From positions 1-64,000 of the forward strand of contig JBMNIX010000002.1 in NCBI GenBank assembly GCA_050951365.1: a stretch of DNA of 64,000 bases. The letters are read 5' to 3'. The first letter of the stretch is position 1. Every line of letters begins with the position of its first letter. The notes under the pieces were generated by a model. That model was not told the origin of the DNA, did not search any database, and worked only from the letters and a program-made list of their open reading frames with translations. The stretch is from JAAYHG01 sp012735455. Lineage in GTDB: Bacteria; Bacillota; DTU030; DUMP01. This document shows positions 35,152 to 42,495 of the stretch, piece after piece. The position numbers and the translations under genes are program-made.

Positions 35152-35415
35152 ATGTTGCCAATAGTAATTAACATTTTCTACCTTAAGATAAACTCCGTGG
35201 AGAATGCCTCGGCGATAAACATCGGTGAAAACTACTTGGTGGACTGGACCAATGCCGATAAACGAAACCAGGGCTATGGCCAGAACCTTGGGGATGGCAG
35301 TGATTTCGTGGCCTCAAGATACATAGTGGATGACCGAGACGGGGTAGATGCGCCCACCTACAAACAGTCGCTCCATCAGGGAGATCAACAAAACCTACTG
35401 GGGAGGCATGAGTAA
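35152..35415 (+). CDS. GerPA/GerPF-like spore germination protein
   Basis: 87 residues. IFYLKINSVENASAINIGE with the Ser/Asn-rich continuation is the GerPA/PF pattern, which in B. subtilis reads INSISSGVVHFGD. The middle ends YGQNLGDGSDF and the C-terminus is polar. GGGGGGAACGAG lies before the ATG. It overlaps the next gene by one base. Likely an inner-coat protein. Confidence 0.7.
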   Translation: MLPIVINIFYLKINSVENASAINIGENYLVDWTNADKRNQGYGQNLGDGSDFVASRYIVDDRDGVDAPTYKQSLHQGDQQNLLGRHE

Positions 35416-35663
35416 TGGCCAACGCGAACTTTTCCCCTGCCATTATTAATCTTTTAGGACTCAGAGTTACAGTCGTTGACCGTAGTTCCACCCTGAGTCT
35501 GGGCCCACTACAGCAGACGGAATTTTTTGTCAGTACCAAGCGCAATATGTCCGCTGAAATAAACGGGGATTTATCGTCTGACTTCATACCCCGCTTTATC
35601 ATACTGGATTCCGATTTCGCCGATGCCAATGCCAACAGTATAGAAGTGGCTGTAGGAAACTGA
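35415..35663 (+). CDS. GerPE/GerPD-like small spore protein
   Basis: 82 residues starting at the TAATG overlap with the previous stop. LGLRVTVVDRSSTLSLG resembles the repeated motif of GerPD/GerPE proteins, and a later DFIPRFIILDSDFADANANSIEV segment looks GerPE-like. Reading with the upstream gene as an operon of coat permeability proteins is reasonable; the family call is tentative. Confidence 0.55.
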   Translation: MANANFSPAIINLLGLRVTVVDRSSTLSLGPLQQTEFFVSTKRNMSAEINGDLSSDFIPRFIILDSDFADANANSIEVAVGN

Positions 35664-35859
35664 GAACTAACTAGCGCACGAGGGCCACTGGTTGTCACCA
35701 CTTTCTCCTTGAGTGAATACCATAAATCGAGCACACCTAGTTCAGCGCCACTGTTGTGGACGTGCCTAGGTTGCGAGCAGACCACTGCCCAACCCTGTTC
35801 GGCCCTCCTTTAGAGGCTAGGACCGAACGCTCACTGGAAGTGAGAAAGGAGTACCTCTT

Positions 35860-35952
35860 ATGAGCATGGCAGAAAAAAAGGCCATTGGGCACCGAACCCA
35901 CTGTGGCTTAGCCAAGATAACACACTGCAACCAGCCCTGGCGCACCACGTAG
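35860..35952 (+). CDS. Possible 30-residue peptide upstream of the patatin gene
   Basis: ATG 35860 has GAAAGGAGT seven bases upstream; the frame is basic and His/Cys-containing (KAIGHRTHCGLAKITHCNQ), and the stop is eight to twelve bases before the patatin start. It could be a leader peptide. No relatives recognised. The rest of 35664-35850 has no other feature I can support. Confidence 0.3.
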   Translation: MSMAEKKAIGHRTHCGLAKITHCNQPWRTT

Positions 35953-35964
35953 GGAGGAATATGC

Positions 35965-36867
35965 ATGCGGTTAAGACCGGTAGTTGGTGTAGCTCTAGGG
36001 GGCGGGGGGCTCAGGAGTGCGGCCCATATCGGCGTGCTCAAGGTATTGGAAAAGGAAGGGATCAAGATCGATCTTCTTGCTGGCACCAGTGGTGGCAGCA
36101 TCGTAGGTGCCCTGTACGCAGCCGGCTTAAGCCTGGAACAGATCGAATACATCTACCGCACACTCCCCAAACAGCTTCCCACCCCTGCTGTCAACACCTT
36201 CTCTTTTCTTTTGGCTCTGTTAGAACGCATAGGATTTTTGCCGAAGCGGCCCTCGCTTAGGCAGATCTCCCTTCCACGTGGCCTGCTCAAGAACGACCCC
36301 ATCCGCCAGCTGATGACGAAAGAAACGAAGGGTTATTCCTTCGACCAATTGAAGCTTCCGTTGGCGGTTCTGGCCACAGACCTCTGTTCGGGACGCGAGG
36401 TTGTCTTCGCCCCCGAGAAGGCACGGCATTATTTAGACGACGGCCAGCGCATCTTCCTAAGCAACGAACAAGTGAGCGTAGCCGTAGCTGCCAGCTCCTC
36501 TATCCCAGGGATTTTTGTTCCGGTAAATGTAGCTGGACACTGCCTGGTAGACGGCGCTCTAAAGGCCAACGTTCCTGTCCACCTCCTTAAGGATTGGGGG
36601 GCACAGGTGATTATAGCTGTGGATCTTGGATTTACCGTGGAAGAAGCCCGTATCGGCAATATTTTGCACGTGCTCCTGCAGGCAAACGACATCATGGGCC
36701 AAACCATCTCCGACCTACACCTTAAGGCCAGCAGCGCTTTGGTAATACGGCCCCAGGTTGGCCCGATGCGTCTCACAGAGTTTGAGCGCATTCCTGAGGT
36801 TATCGCCCAAGGCGTGGCAGCCGCCGCACAGTCTTTGACTACAATTAAGAGCGCCATCAAGCGCTAG
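35965..36867 (+). CDS. Patatin-like phospholipase
   Basis: 300 residues. The oxyanion loop GGGGLRSAAHIG, the nucleophile elbow GTSGGS (Ser about residue 43) and the catalytic Asp in VDGALKANVP are all present, as in patatin-like lipid acyl hydrolases. GAGGAATATGC lies before the start. Cytoplasmic; substrate unknown. It sits between the GerP-like genes and the germination genes ypeB/sleB, ending at a bidirectional terminator. Confidence 0.92.
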   Translation: MRLRPVVGVALGGGGLRSAAHIGVLKVLEKEGIKIDLLAGTSGGSIVGALYAAGLSLEQIEYIYRTLPKQLPTPAVNTFSFLLALLERIGFLPKRPSLRQISLPRGLLKNDPIRQLMTKETKGYSFDQLKLPLAVLATDLCSGREVVFAPEKARHYLDDGQRIFLSNEQVSVAVAASSSIPGIFVPVNVAGHCLVDGALKANVPVHLLKDWGAQVIIAVDLGFTVEEARIGNILHVLLQANDIMGQTISDLHLKASSALVIRPQVGPMRLTEFERIPEVIAQGVAAAAQSLTTIKSAIKR

Positions 36868-36907
36868 AAGAGCCCGTGGGTTCCATTCACAACCCACGGG
36901 CTCTTTC
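36868..36907. terminator. Bidirectional terminator between patatin and ypeB
   Basis: AGAGCCCGTGGGTT pairs with AACCCACGGGCTCT around a short loop and is followed by TTTCTT on the plus strand. Serves both convergent genes. Confidence 0.9.
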
Positions 36908-38269
36908 TTACATGGTATAGGTACCGTCCTCGCTCTCGATGGCCTGGAGTATCTTCTCTTCGCGACCGTTTTCCGTGTTGTAGTATACCAAAAAGGTCTG
37001 CCCGTTGGAGGTACCGCGGACCTCCCAACAGTAACGCTCACTGGCATCGGCCATGGGGATAACAGTAGGCCGCACACGCTCGACCTGCATGCGCGCCTCA
37101 CCCTGGGCCTTGGCTTGGCCTGAGGTAAACTTCGGCCGTGGCAATGTGCGCTTCTGATGGGAGGTAAGATACCCGCGAGCATCAAAGGCCAGGACTTCCC
37201 CATTATCTAAAGCCACACTCACCTTAACAAAGTCGGGGTACACCACCACATCATCCTGGGTCCAGGCCAGGGTAACCACCAGGGTATTAGGGTGGCGCAA
37301 CGAACCGGTACTGATCATGTCCTTGTAACCCTTGGCACGGGCAAACTCCTCCGCCTTTTCCACTGCTTCCTTGATGCCAAATTTGCTCTCTTTAGGTGAG
37401 CGAGGATTCAGCATAGAGATCACATGCCCGCCGGTCTGGGTTACATCCACCACTATCTCCGGCAGACGGCGTCCACCTTGAGGTTGAAGGGTAATAGAGT
37501 AAACGGGGATGCGCCCGGCCACACGGCGAGAACTTTTGGCACTATACTTCACCTGCGAGCCTTGGTTAATAAACTGCTCTGCTATGCGACCGGCCTGCTC
37601 AACTGTCACCGGCTCCCCGGTGACACCGCGCGGTTTGATGTTACTCATGTGTTCAGAAAAAGGCCCGTCGTAGGTAAGAGTAGGTGCCTCGTCCTGCAGA
37701 CGAACGTCCACCTTACTGAGTCCGTCAGCTACGCTACCCGCTGGTGGCACGGGCTTCCCTTTGAGTCCTACGGTAACACCCTTGGTGCCCCAGTTGGGTT
37801 TGTCTTTTATCCCGCCGATCATAGCCTGCAGTTCCCGGTTTAGGCTGTTTGCTTGTTTAGAGAGCGTAGCCAGGTTCTCGCGCTCTTCCTCCGAGAGGCT
37901 TTGCCCAAGGGACAGCTTGCGCGCCAAGGCATAGGCATAGTCACCTGTTTGGGCCAGGTATTTCTGCGTAGAAGTAAGGTTAAAACGGCTAAAAGGAAGC
38001 TGCCCTAAGGAAGAACGTGCACTCTCAGCCTCATGCCAAGCGCTGGCCAGGGTAAGTACTGCCTGTCCGTTGTCCTGGCTAACCTGCCCCTTGGCCAAGA
38101 GACTATCTAGATTCTGTACGTGGTTCACCATGTTAAACAGGGCACGCTGGTAACCAGCCTCCAAGGAGTTCTTGGCAAGTTTATTCTCTTGATTGTAACT
38201 CCGGAACCAGAGCCCCCCGAGTAGAGCCAGCAGTGCTACTCCCACAATCACGAAACGCGAATTGCGCAC
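36908..38269 (-). CDS. ypeB: Germination protein YpeB
   Basis: About 454 residues. One N-terminal membrane helix (VIVGVALLALLGGLWF) and a helical ecto-domain lead to three PepSY modules in the C-terminal half (GEPVTVEQAGRIAEQF, GIKEAVEKAEEFAR and TSGQAKAQGEARM). YpeB partners the cortex-lytic enzyme SleB and is needed for SleB stability in the spore. GTG 38269 has AGGAGG eight bases upstream. It follows sleB by 12 bases, as in Bacillus. Confidence 0.93.
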   Translation of the reverse strand: MRNSRFVIVGVALLALLGGLWFRSYNQENKLAKNSLEAGYQRALFNMVNHVQNLDSLLAKGQVSQDNGQAVLTLASAWHEAESARSSLGQLPFSRFNLTSTQKYLAQTGDYAYALARKLSLGQSLSEEERENLATLSKQANSLNRELQAMIGGIKDKPNWGTKGVTVGLKGKPVPPAGSVADGLSKVDVRLQDEAPTLTYDGPFSEHMSNIKPRGVTGEPVTVEQAGRIAEQFINQGSQVKYSAKSSRRVAGRIPVYSITLQPQGGRRLPEIVVDVTQTGGHVISMLNPRSPKESKFGIKEAVEKAEEFARAKGYKDMISTGSLRHPNTLVVTLAWTQDDVVVYPDFVKVSVALDNGEVLAFDARGYLTSHQKRTLPRPKFTSGQAKAQGEARMQVERVRPTVIPMADASERYCWEVRGTSNGQTFLVYYNTENGREEKILQAIESEDGTYTM

Positions 38270-38281
38270 CCTTACCACCTC

Positions 38282-38797
38282 CTAGAGCCCAAATACGTGT
38301 TGGCCAATGCTGGTCACTATGTTACGCGTCCAAATCCAAGGACTTACCTCTTTGCCAGGATTCCAAAAATAGAGTGCGCCGTAACTAGGGTCCCAGCCGT
38401 CCAAGGCTACCTGGGCAGCCGAGACATGCTCCTCTGTTGGTTCTAGCGTCCAGATAATGCCGTTGGCAACAGATTCAAAGGCCCAAGGCTCAAAGATAAC
38501 CTCAGAAACAGTTCCCGGGAACTGCGGGTCCTGCACACGGTTTAGAATCACCGCCGCCACGGCCACCTGCCCCACATACGGTTCGCTGTGCGCCTCCCCT
38601 GAGACCACCCGGGCCAGCATCCAGAGGTCGTCATAGGTGGGATAGCCCTGTTGGGGCGAAAAAGCTGCCTGGCTGAGGGCCGTGGTCTCTGGTCCCTCAG
38701 TCTCTCCACCCGTGCGGAAACCCAGGGCCGCTACGAAAGCCACTAGTATCAAGAAAACAACTCCAATCATTTTCCAGGCCGAATCCGGTCCGCGCAT
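38282..38797 (-). CDS. sleB: Spore cortex-lytic enzyme SleB (cell wall hydrolase)
   Basis: 171 residues from ATG 38797 (AAGGAGGTAGGG upstream). A single N-terminal membrane helix is followed by the SleB hydrolase domain: ARVVSGEAHSEPYVGQVAVAAVILNRV with catalytic Glu, then VANGIIWTLEPT and LYFWNP. B. subtilis SleB has an extra N-terminal peptidoglycan-binding domain that is absent. It degrades spore cortex during germination together with YpeB. Confidence 0.93.
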   Translation of the reverse strand: MRGPDSAWKMIGVVFLILVAFVAALGFRTGGETEGPETTALSQAAFSPQQGYPTYDDLWMLARVVSGEAHSEPYVGQVAVAAVILNRVQDPQFPGTVSEVIFEPWAFESVANGIIWTLEPTEEHVSAAQVALDGWDPSYGALYFWNPGKEVSPWIWTRNIVTSIGQHVFGL

Positions 38798-38879
38798 ACA
38801 CCCTACCTCCTTCACACTATGGCAAACTTAGCTTGTTCGCAGTGCGAAGGGATTATGCAGCTTAAGACACCACGCTTTC

Positions 38880-38906
38880 ACCAGGTTCTCCCCCTGTGAA
38901 TATAGT
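38880..38906 (+). promoter_or_regulatory. Possible sigma-K/E-type promoter before the serine protease gene
   Basis: AC at 38880-38881, 17 bases, AATATAGT at 38899-38906; differs from CATAnnnT only in the first base. The gene starts 66 bases on. Confidence 0.35.
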
Positions 38907-38972
38907 GGTACTGAGCTACCCATGCCAAGGTTGCGCACGCACCTGGTACCACAACTTCCAGGGGGTGATTCT

Positions 38973-39983
38973 ATGGAGAGACTTTTTCAGGCACTACGCG
39001 TGGCTTGGTCTGACTGCAACTACCTACCTAACGTAGTGGGGGTTGGAGTTGGTTACAAAGAAAAAGGTCAGGAGCGAACCGATAACCTGGTGGTACAGGT
39101 TTTTGTTACCACCAAAATGCCCCGTAGCGAACTTCTGAGTGCCCAACTGGTGCCCCAGCGCATTGGTGACGTAGAAACCGACGTCATTGAGGTGGGCGAG
39201 GTTCGGCTCTTAGCCACTGCCCGCACCGGCAGGTTTCGTCCAGCCCAACCAGGTAGCAGTATCGGCCACTATAAAGTAACCGCTGGTACTTTTGGCGCAG
39301 TGGTACGCGACATTAAGACAGGCGAGCCGCTCATTCTCTCTAACAACCACGTTCTGGCCAACTCCAGCAATGGCCGTGACGGCCGGGCCAGAATCGGTGA
39401 CCCTATCCTTCAGCCCGGGATTCACGACGGTGGCCGACAAGAGAAGGACGTTATTGCACACCTGGAGCGTTTTGCACCAGTGACTCTAGAGTCCCAAGAG
39501 GCGAACTGTCCCATTAGCCAGCGCGTTGCCCGCACCCAAAACCTATTTGTGCATCTTGTTCGTCCCAATTATGACGTACGCTTTTTCAAACGCACTGGCT
39601 GGAGCAATACTGTAGACTGCGCCGTTGCCAAGCCGGTTTCCCTCGATCTAATCCGACCCGAAATCCTGGAAATTGGTCCTATTCGCGGCGTGGCCGAAGC
39701 CAAGATAGGAGAGATCCTAAAAAAGAGCGGTCGCACCACTGGTCTCACCCACGGTCCTGTCACCTCCATCAAAGCAACACTCAGGGTTGATATGGGCTCC
39801 AATAATTATGCTCTTTTCTCCGATCAGATCGTTGCCCAACTAGGTAGTCAGGGCGGGGATAGCGGCTCTTTAGTTGTGAACAGCAACAATGAGGCCGTTG
39901 GCCTCTTGTTCGCTGGTTCTGACCGAATCACCGTAGTCAATCGGATACAGAATGTACTGTCTCAACTTCAGGTTTCCTTTTAG
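38973..39983 (+). CDS. Trypsin-like serine protease-fold protein (possible spore protein)
   Basis: 336 residues from ATG 38973 (CAGGGGGTG upstream). The order of chymotrypsin-fold triad residues is visible: His in SNNHVLA, Asp in VDCAVAKPV, and Ser in GSQGGDSGSLVV. An N-terminal segment VVGVGVGYKEKGQERTDNLVV is typical of the group found in Firmicutes. No signal peptide. The setting among spore genes suggests a spore-associated enzyme. Natural substrates unknown. Confidence 0.85.
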   Translation: MERLFQALRVAWSDCNYLPNVVGVGVGYKEKGQERTDNLVVQVFVTTKMPRSELLSAQLVPQRIGDVETDVIEVGEVRLLATARTGRFRPAQPGSSIGHYKVTAGTFGAVVRDIKTGEPLILSNNHVLANSSNGRDGRARIGDPILQPGIHDGGRQEKDVIAHLERFAPVTLESQEANCPISQRVARTQNLFVHLVRPNYDVRFFKRTGWSNTVDCAVAKPVSLDLIRPEILEIGPIRGVAEAKIGEILKKSGRTTGLTHGPVTSIKATLRVDMGSNNYALFSDQIVAQLGSQGGDSGSLVVNSNNEAVGLLFAGSDRITVVNRIQNVLSQLQVSF

Positions 39984-40006
39984 AAACCGAGAAAGGAGGC
40001 GTGGTC

Positions 40007-40243
40007 GTGGAACGCCTTGATCGTACTGCAGGCGTATTTCCAGTTGGTCGGCCCAAGCGCGACCCCCCTGACTCACCGGACAAGACACCTCCTCCCCAGC
40101 CCTCCTCCGGTACCAATCCCTTTACTCTTCTTCTCATCCTTGTGCTTCTCATCCTTGGATTACCCAACAGATCTGTTCCTTCCTGGGAGGATCCAAAGGC
40201 GAGTTACAAGACAGCGAACCATCGGTACGCACTCGACATATAA
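40007..40243 (+). CDS. Small Pro-rich membrane protein
   Basis: About 78 residues from GTG 40007, with AAAGGAGGC seven bases before. A charged Pro-rich part is followed by one hydrophobic helix NPFTLLLILVLLILGLP. The LILVLLILG core is identical to the tails of the three tiny membrane proteins at 41743-42193, which suggests a common origin. Unknown function; the neighbourhood is spore-related. Confidence 0.65.
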   Translation: MERLDRTAGVFPVGRPKRDPPDSPDKTPPPQPSSGTNPFTLLLILVLLILGLPNRSVPSWEDPKASYKTANHRYALDI

Positions 40244-40313
40244 TGCAGTGCTACCTTCTAGGATGAGTGACCCACTCACCCGTCTTTACTATTTCCAAAG
40301 TGAGGTGACCCCT

Positions 40314-40820
40314 ATGGCACTCTTACCGTTTTCCGCCCAAGATACACAAATGCTCCTCTTGATAAAGCCATACCTTAGTCCCGGAGGGCGTGCAATCACC
40401 GACGGTGCTCTCACCTTAGCTCTCCTTACCAATGACCAGCTTCGTCGGGAACTATTACCCTTACACATTCTGGAGAGCCTGGCCTTTATAAGATCAGGTC
40501 TAGAGTTCAGAAAATGGGTGCAGGCAGAGCTCCTGAAAGCTCAATCGGCAAAGGAGGAACGCATTGTGCCAAGAATGCTCCTGGATCCGAAAGACGTCTC
40601 ACTAATCCTGGCTGTGAAGCCTTTCCTCTCCGACAAGAGCCAGGAAATGCTGGACACTGTCATCAATGTAATCCACGTCCTGAATAAAGAACCCTCTGTA
40701 CAAACAGACAAAGAGGTGCTGACAAACCTGGTGAATCTTATCATCCAGGCCAATAACCCACGTGAAGCAGCACCGGAACCTTTCTCTACTGAACCTGTAG
40801 ACAACGAAGAGGACTACTAA
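40314..40820 (+). CDS. Hypothetical protein with an internal repeat
   Basis: 168 residues from ATG 40314 (GTGAGGTGACCCCT upstream). Two similar halves can be seen: LLLIKPYLSPGGRAITDGAL near the N-terminus and LILAVKPFLSDKSQEMLDTV in the middle, each followed by a helical stretch. Acidic C-terminus. Not recognised. Followed by a terminator. Confidence 0.75.
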   Translation: MALLPFSAQDTQMLLLIKPYLSPGGRAITDGALTLALLTNDQLRRELLPLHILESLAFIRSGLEFRKWVQAELLKAQSAKEERIVPRMLLDPKDVSLILAVKPFLSDKSQEMLDTVINVIHVLNKEPSVQTDKEVLTNLVNLIIQANNPREAAPEPFSTEPVDNEEDY

Positions 40821-40836
40821 GGAGTAGCACCATTAA

Positions 40837-40862
40837 TGCCCCGCTTGCGGGCGGGGCTTTTG
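40837..40862 (+). terminator. Terminator after the repeat protein gene
   Basis: GCCCCGC and GCGGGGC arms around TTGCGG with a TTTTGTT run. Confidence 0.85.
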
Positions 40863-40914
40863 TTCTTTGTTCTCCCTTACCAATCCGCGAATAAGATGTA
40901 ATGGGGTGAAATCT

Positions 40915-41232
40915 TTGTTCAACATGGGGTTGCTCATGACTCAAATCCAGGAAGAAATAAACGACCTACAAAAGCGGCTCGAAACAATGACGTTTTTCGG
41001 TACCTCCTATCAAGGTAAGATTCGTGTGTGGGCCAACGGCCTACAGCTCATCATAAACCTTGATATCAATCCAGAACTCCTAACAACTCTATCGCCCCAT
41101 GAACTAAATGAGGGCATCATCAGGGCCTGCAACTCTGCCCTAAAGCAAGCGCGGGATTGCCTCAGCGAAGAGATTGGTCGGGTTACAGGCGGTGGCCTGG
41201 AGTGGCCCAACCTAACTGAAGGGAGGTATTAA
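40915..41232 (+). CDS. YbaB/EbfC-like paralogue
   Basis: About 105 residues from TTG 40915 (GGGGTGA five bases before; ATG 40924 is the alternative). The pattern GTSYQGKIRVWANGLQLIINLDI then the helix LNEGIIRACNSALKQARDCL and the ending IGRVTGG follow the YbaB domain arrangement, but the usual Gly-rich strand is changed. The housekeeping YbaB is at 21350-21661. A diverged copy among spore genes might coat DNA or RNA in the spore; this is inference. Confidence 0.65.
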   Translation: MFNMGLLMTQIQEEINDLQKRLETMTFFGTSYQGKIRVWANGLQLIINLDINPELLTTLSPHELNEGIIRACNSALKQARDCLSEEIGRVTGGGLEWPNLTEGRY

Positions 41233-41233
41233 G

Positions 41234-41704
41234 ATGACAGAAGGACAAATCGTCCCACCAGTAGCTGGGGATAACACCTTTGCTGCGGTGCTTAATCTCT
41301 TAACAGAACAGAAAAACGTCTCTGCCGCAGAACTCTTAGCCCTGCTCAGCCTTACCAACCTGCTTGGCATTGTCACCTACATTAACTCGCAATCCGGAGC
41401 CGGTACGTTTTCCGCTGGTAGGGGTGGATTTGATAAGCAAGCGCTAATGAACATGCTCATGTCCCTCCTGGCAGGCAGCGGTGACGGCAGCAAAAAGGAG
41501 GCACTGGGGGCAATGTTGAACCTGCTCAGCACCATGGCCTCCCAAGGTGGCGTCGGTGGGAAAAAACCAGATCCTGCTGCGCTCATGAACCTTCTCAGCT
41601 CTCTCCTGCCCCCGGCGCAAGGGCAGGGTCCGGCCAAGTACGCTGCTGATGAACCGGCAAGAGAAGCCGCCACCTCCAGCGAACCGAGTCGCAGAAAAGG
41701 ATAA
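41234..41704 (+). CDS. Hypothetical Leu/Met/Gly-rich protein
   Basis: 156 residues, start two bases after the YbaB-like stop, so coupled. Repeated short helices (LMNMLMSLLAGSG, MLNLLSTMASQGG, LMNLLSSLLPPAQG) separated by Gly-rich linkers give a repetitive amphipathic protein. Not recognised; several spore-coat proteins share such composition. A strong bidirectional terminator follows. Confidence 0.7.
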   Translation: MTEGQIVPPVAGDNTFAAVLNLLTEQKNVSAAELLALLSLTNLLGIVTYINSQSGAGTFSAGRGGFDKQALMNMLMSLLAGSGDGSKKEALGAMLNLLSTMASQGGVGGKKPDPAALMNLLSSLLPPAQGQGPAKYAADEPAREAATSSEPSRRKG

Positions 41705-41737
41705 GAGGCGGACCCAGTCCGCCTCTTATCCTTTTCT
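41697..41737. terminator. Bidirectional terminator between the spore operon and the tiny genes
   Basis: AAAGGATAAGAGGCGGAC pairs with GTCCGCCTCTTATCCTTT, with T-runs on both strands. Confidence 0.9.
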
Positions 41738-41742
41738 ATTCG

Positions 41743-41841
41743 TTAGAGACCGATCCAGAAAGGACCCAGGATAAGCAGCACCAAGATTAAGAAAATGACA
41801 AACGCCCAGCGGCTGCCAAGGACCTGTTGCGCTTCTGCCAC
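41743..41841 (-). CDS. YjcZ-like tiny membrane protein, copy 1 (32 residues)
   Basis: GTG start with GGAGGGAGGCGG upstream. A short polar head is followed by SRWAFVIFLILVLLILG and the end PFWIGL, a single membrane helix with aromatic residues at the ends. Similar very small proteins (YjcZ/YczN-like) occur in spores of Firmicutes. Below the size normally annotated. One of three tandem paralogues. Confidence 0.8.
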   Translation of the reverse strand: MAEAQQVLGSRWAFVIFLILVLLILGPFWIGL

Positions 41842-41880
41842 GTAGACCGCCTCCCTCCTAAAGTGAGTCAGAGTCGCTCC

Positions 41881-41985
41881 TTAGATGCCAATCCAGAAGG
41901 GACCCAGGATCAAGAGAACGAGAATCAAGAAGATAACAAACGCCCAGCGGTTACCTAATGCCACTCCGCCTTGAGCCTCTACCAC
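41881..41985 (-). CDS. YjcZ-like tiny membrane protein, copy 2 (34 residues)
   Basis: GTG 41985 has AAAGGAGAG seven bases before. Sequence VEAQGGVALGNRWAFVIFLI followed by LVLLILGPFWIGI; the helix is nearly identical to copy 1. Confidence 0.8.
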   Translation of the reverse strand: MVEAQGGVALGNRWAFVIFLILVLLILGPFWIGI

Positions 41986-42040
41986 GGTGATCTCTCCTTT
42001 CCTGTATGGGCCCAGATGCTTATCTGGCCCTTATTACCCG

Positions 42041-42193
42041 TTAGAGACCGATCCAGAAAGGACCGAGAATCAAAAGGATTAGAATCAAGAAAATTACGAA
42101 CGCCCAGCGATTGCCGAGCCCAGCGCCGCCGCCGAACCAACCGCCAGCAGCACCGCCGCCCCCGAAGAAGCCACCTTTTTGGGCCTCTACCAT
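42041..42193 (-). CDS. YjcZ-like tiny membrane protein, copy 3 (50 residues)
   Basis: ATG 42193 with GAGGAGGATTC upstream. Longer Gly-rich head (GGFFGGGGAAGGWFGGG) before LGNRWAFVIFLI and LILLILGPFWIGL. Gene order and the shared tail show two duplications; it is the first gene of the three-gene unit. Confidence 0.8.
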   Translation of the reverse strand: MVEAQKGGFFGGGGAAGGWFGGGAGLGNRWAFVIFLILILLILGPFWIGL

Positions 42194-42250
42194 TAAGAAT
42201 CCTCCTCTCTTAAGTCAGCTCGCGCGACCGGTTCGCCGGTCTGCGATATC

Positions 42251-42278
42251 ATGTTATGAAAGTACCACCTAAGGTGTT
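42251..42278 (-). promoter_or_regulatory. Sigma-K/E-like promoter, proximal, before the tiny genes
   Basis: Minus strand: AAC (42278-42276), 17 bases, CATAACAT (42258-42251). Confidence 0.5.
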
Positions 42279-42319
42279 ACAACTGGTACCGGGTCTCTTC
42301 TTGTAGCCGCTCGCACATT

Positions 42320-42347
42320 ATCCTATGAAAATGGGTGCTGTTGTGTT
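42320..42347 (-). promoter_or_regulatory. Sigma-K/E-like promoter, distal, before the tiny genes
   Basis: Minus strand: AAC (42347-42345), 17 bases, CATAGGAT (42327-42320). The two sites share the layout with those at 32509 and 35107. Confidence 0.45.
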
Positions 42348-42359
42348 CCCTCCCTCCCC

Positions 42360-42388
42360 TTGGAGCTCTAGAATTGCTGTAGTATAAT
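42360..42388 (+). promoter_or_regulatory. Sigma-A promoter before the AIR-synthase-like gene
   Basis: -35 TTGGAG (42360-42365), 17-base spacer, -10 TATAAT (42383-42388). Confidence 0.6.
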
Positions 42389-42495
42389 GGCTGGTAAAGG
42401 GATTCCCTCTGCTGTGGCTGAGTGCCCCGCGGCTGGGACCGACCAAGTTCGAACTCACTTAAGCGAAAACTGTGATCACAGGGGGTACGGAGAAA

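Noticed and set aside
40001..40820. One 267-codon gene at 40017-40820
   Set aside because: The first third overlaps the Pro-rich protein with its own ribosome site, and a good start with GTGAGGTGA exists at 40314.
42395..42495. Riboswitch or tRNA-like leader before the AIR-synthase-like gene (TTCGAACTC)
   Set aside because: The cloverleaf does not close and no known riboswitch motif fits; only a short leader is supported.
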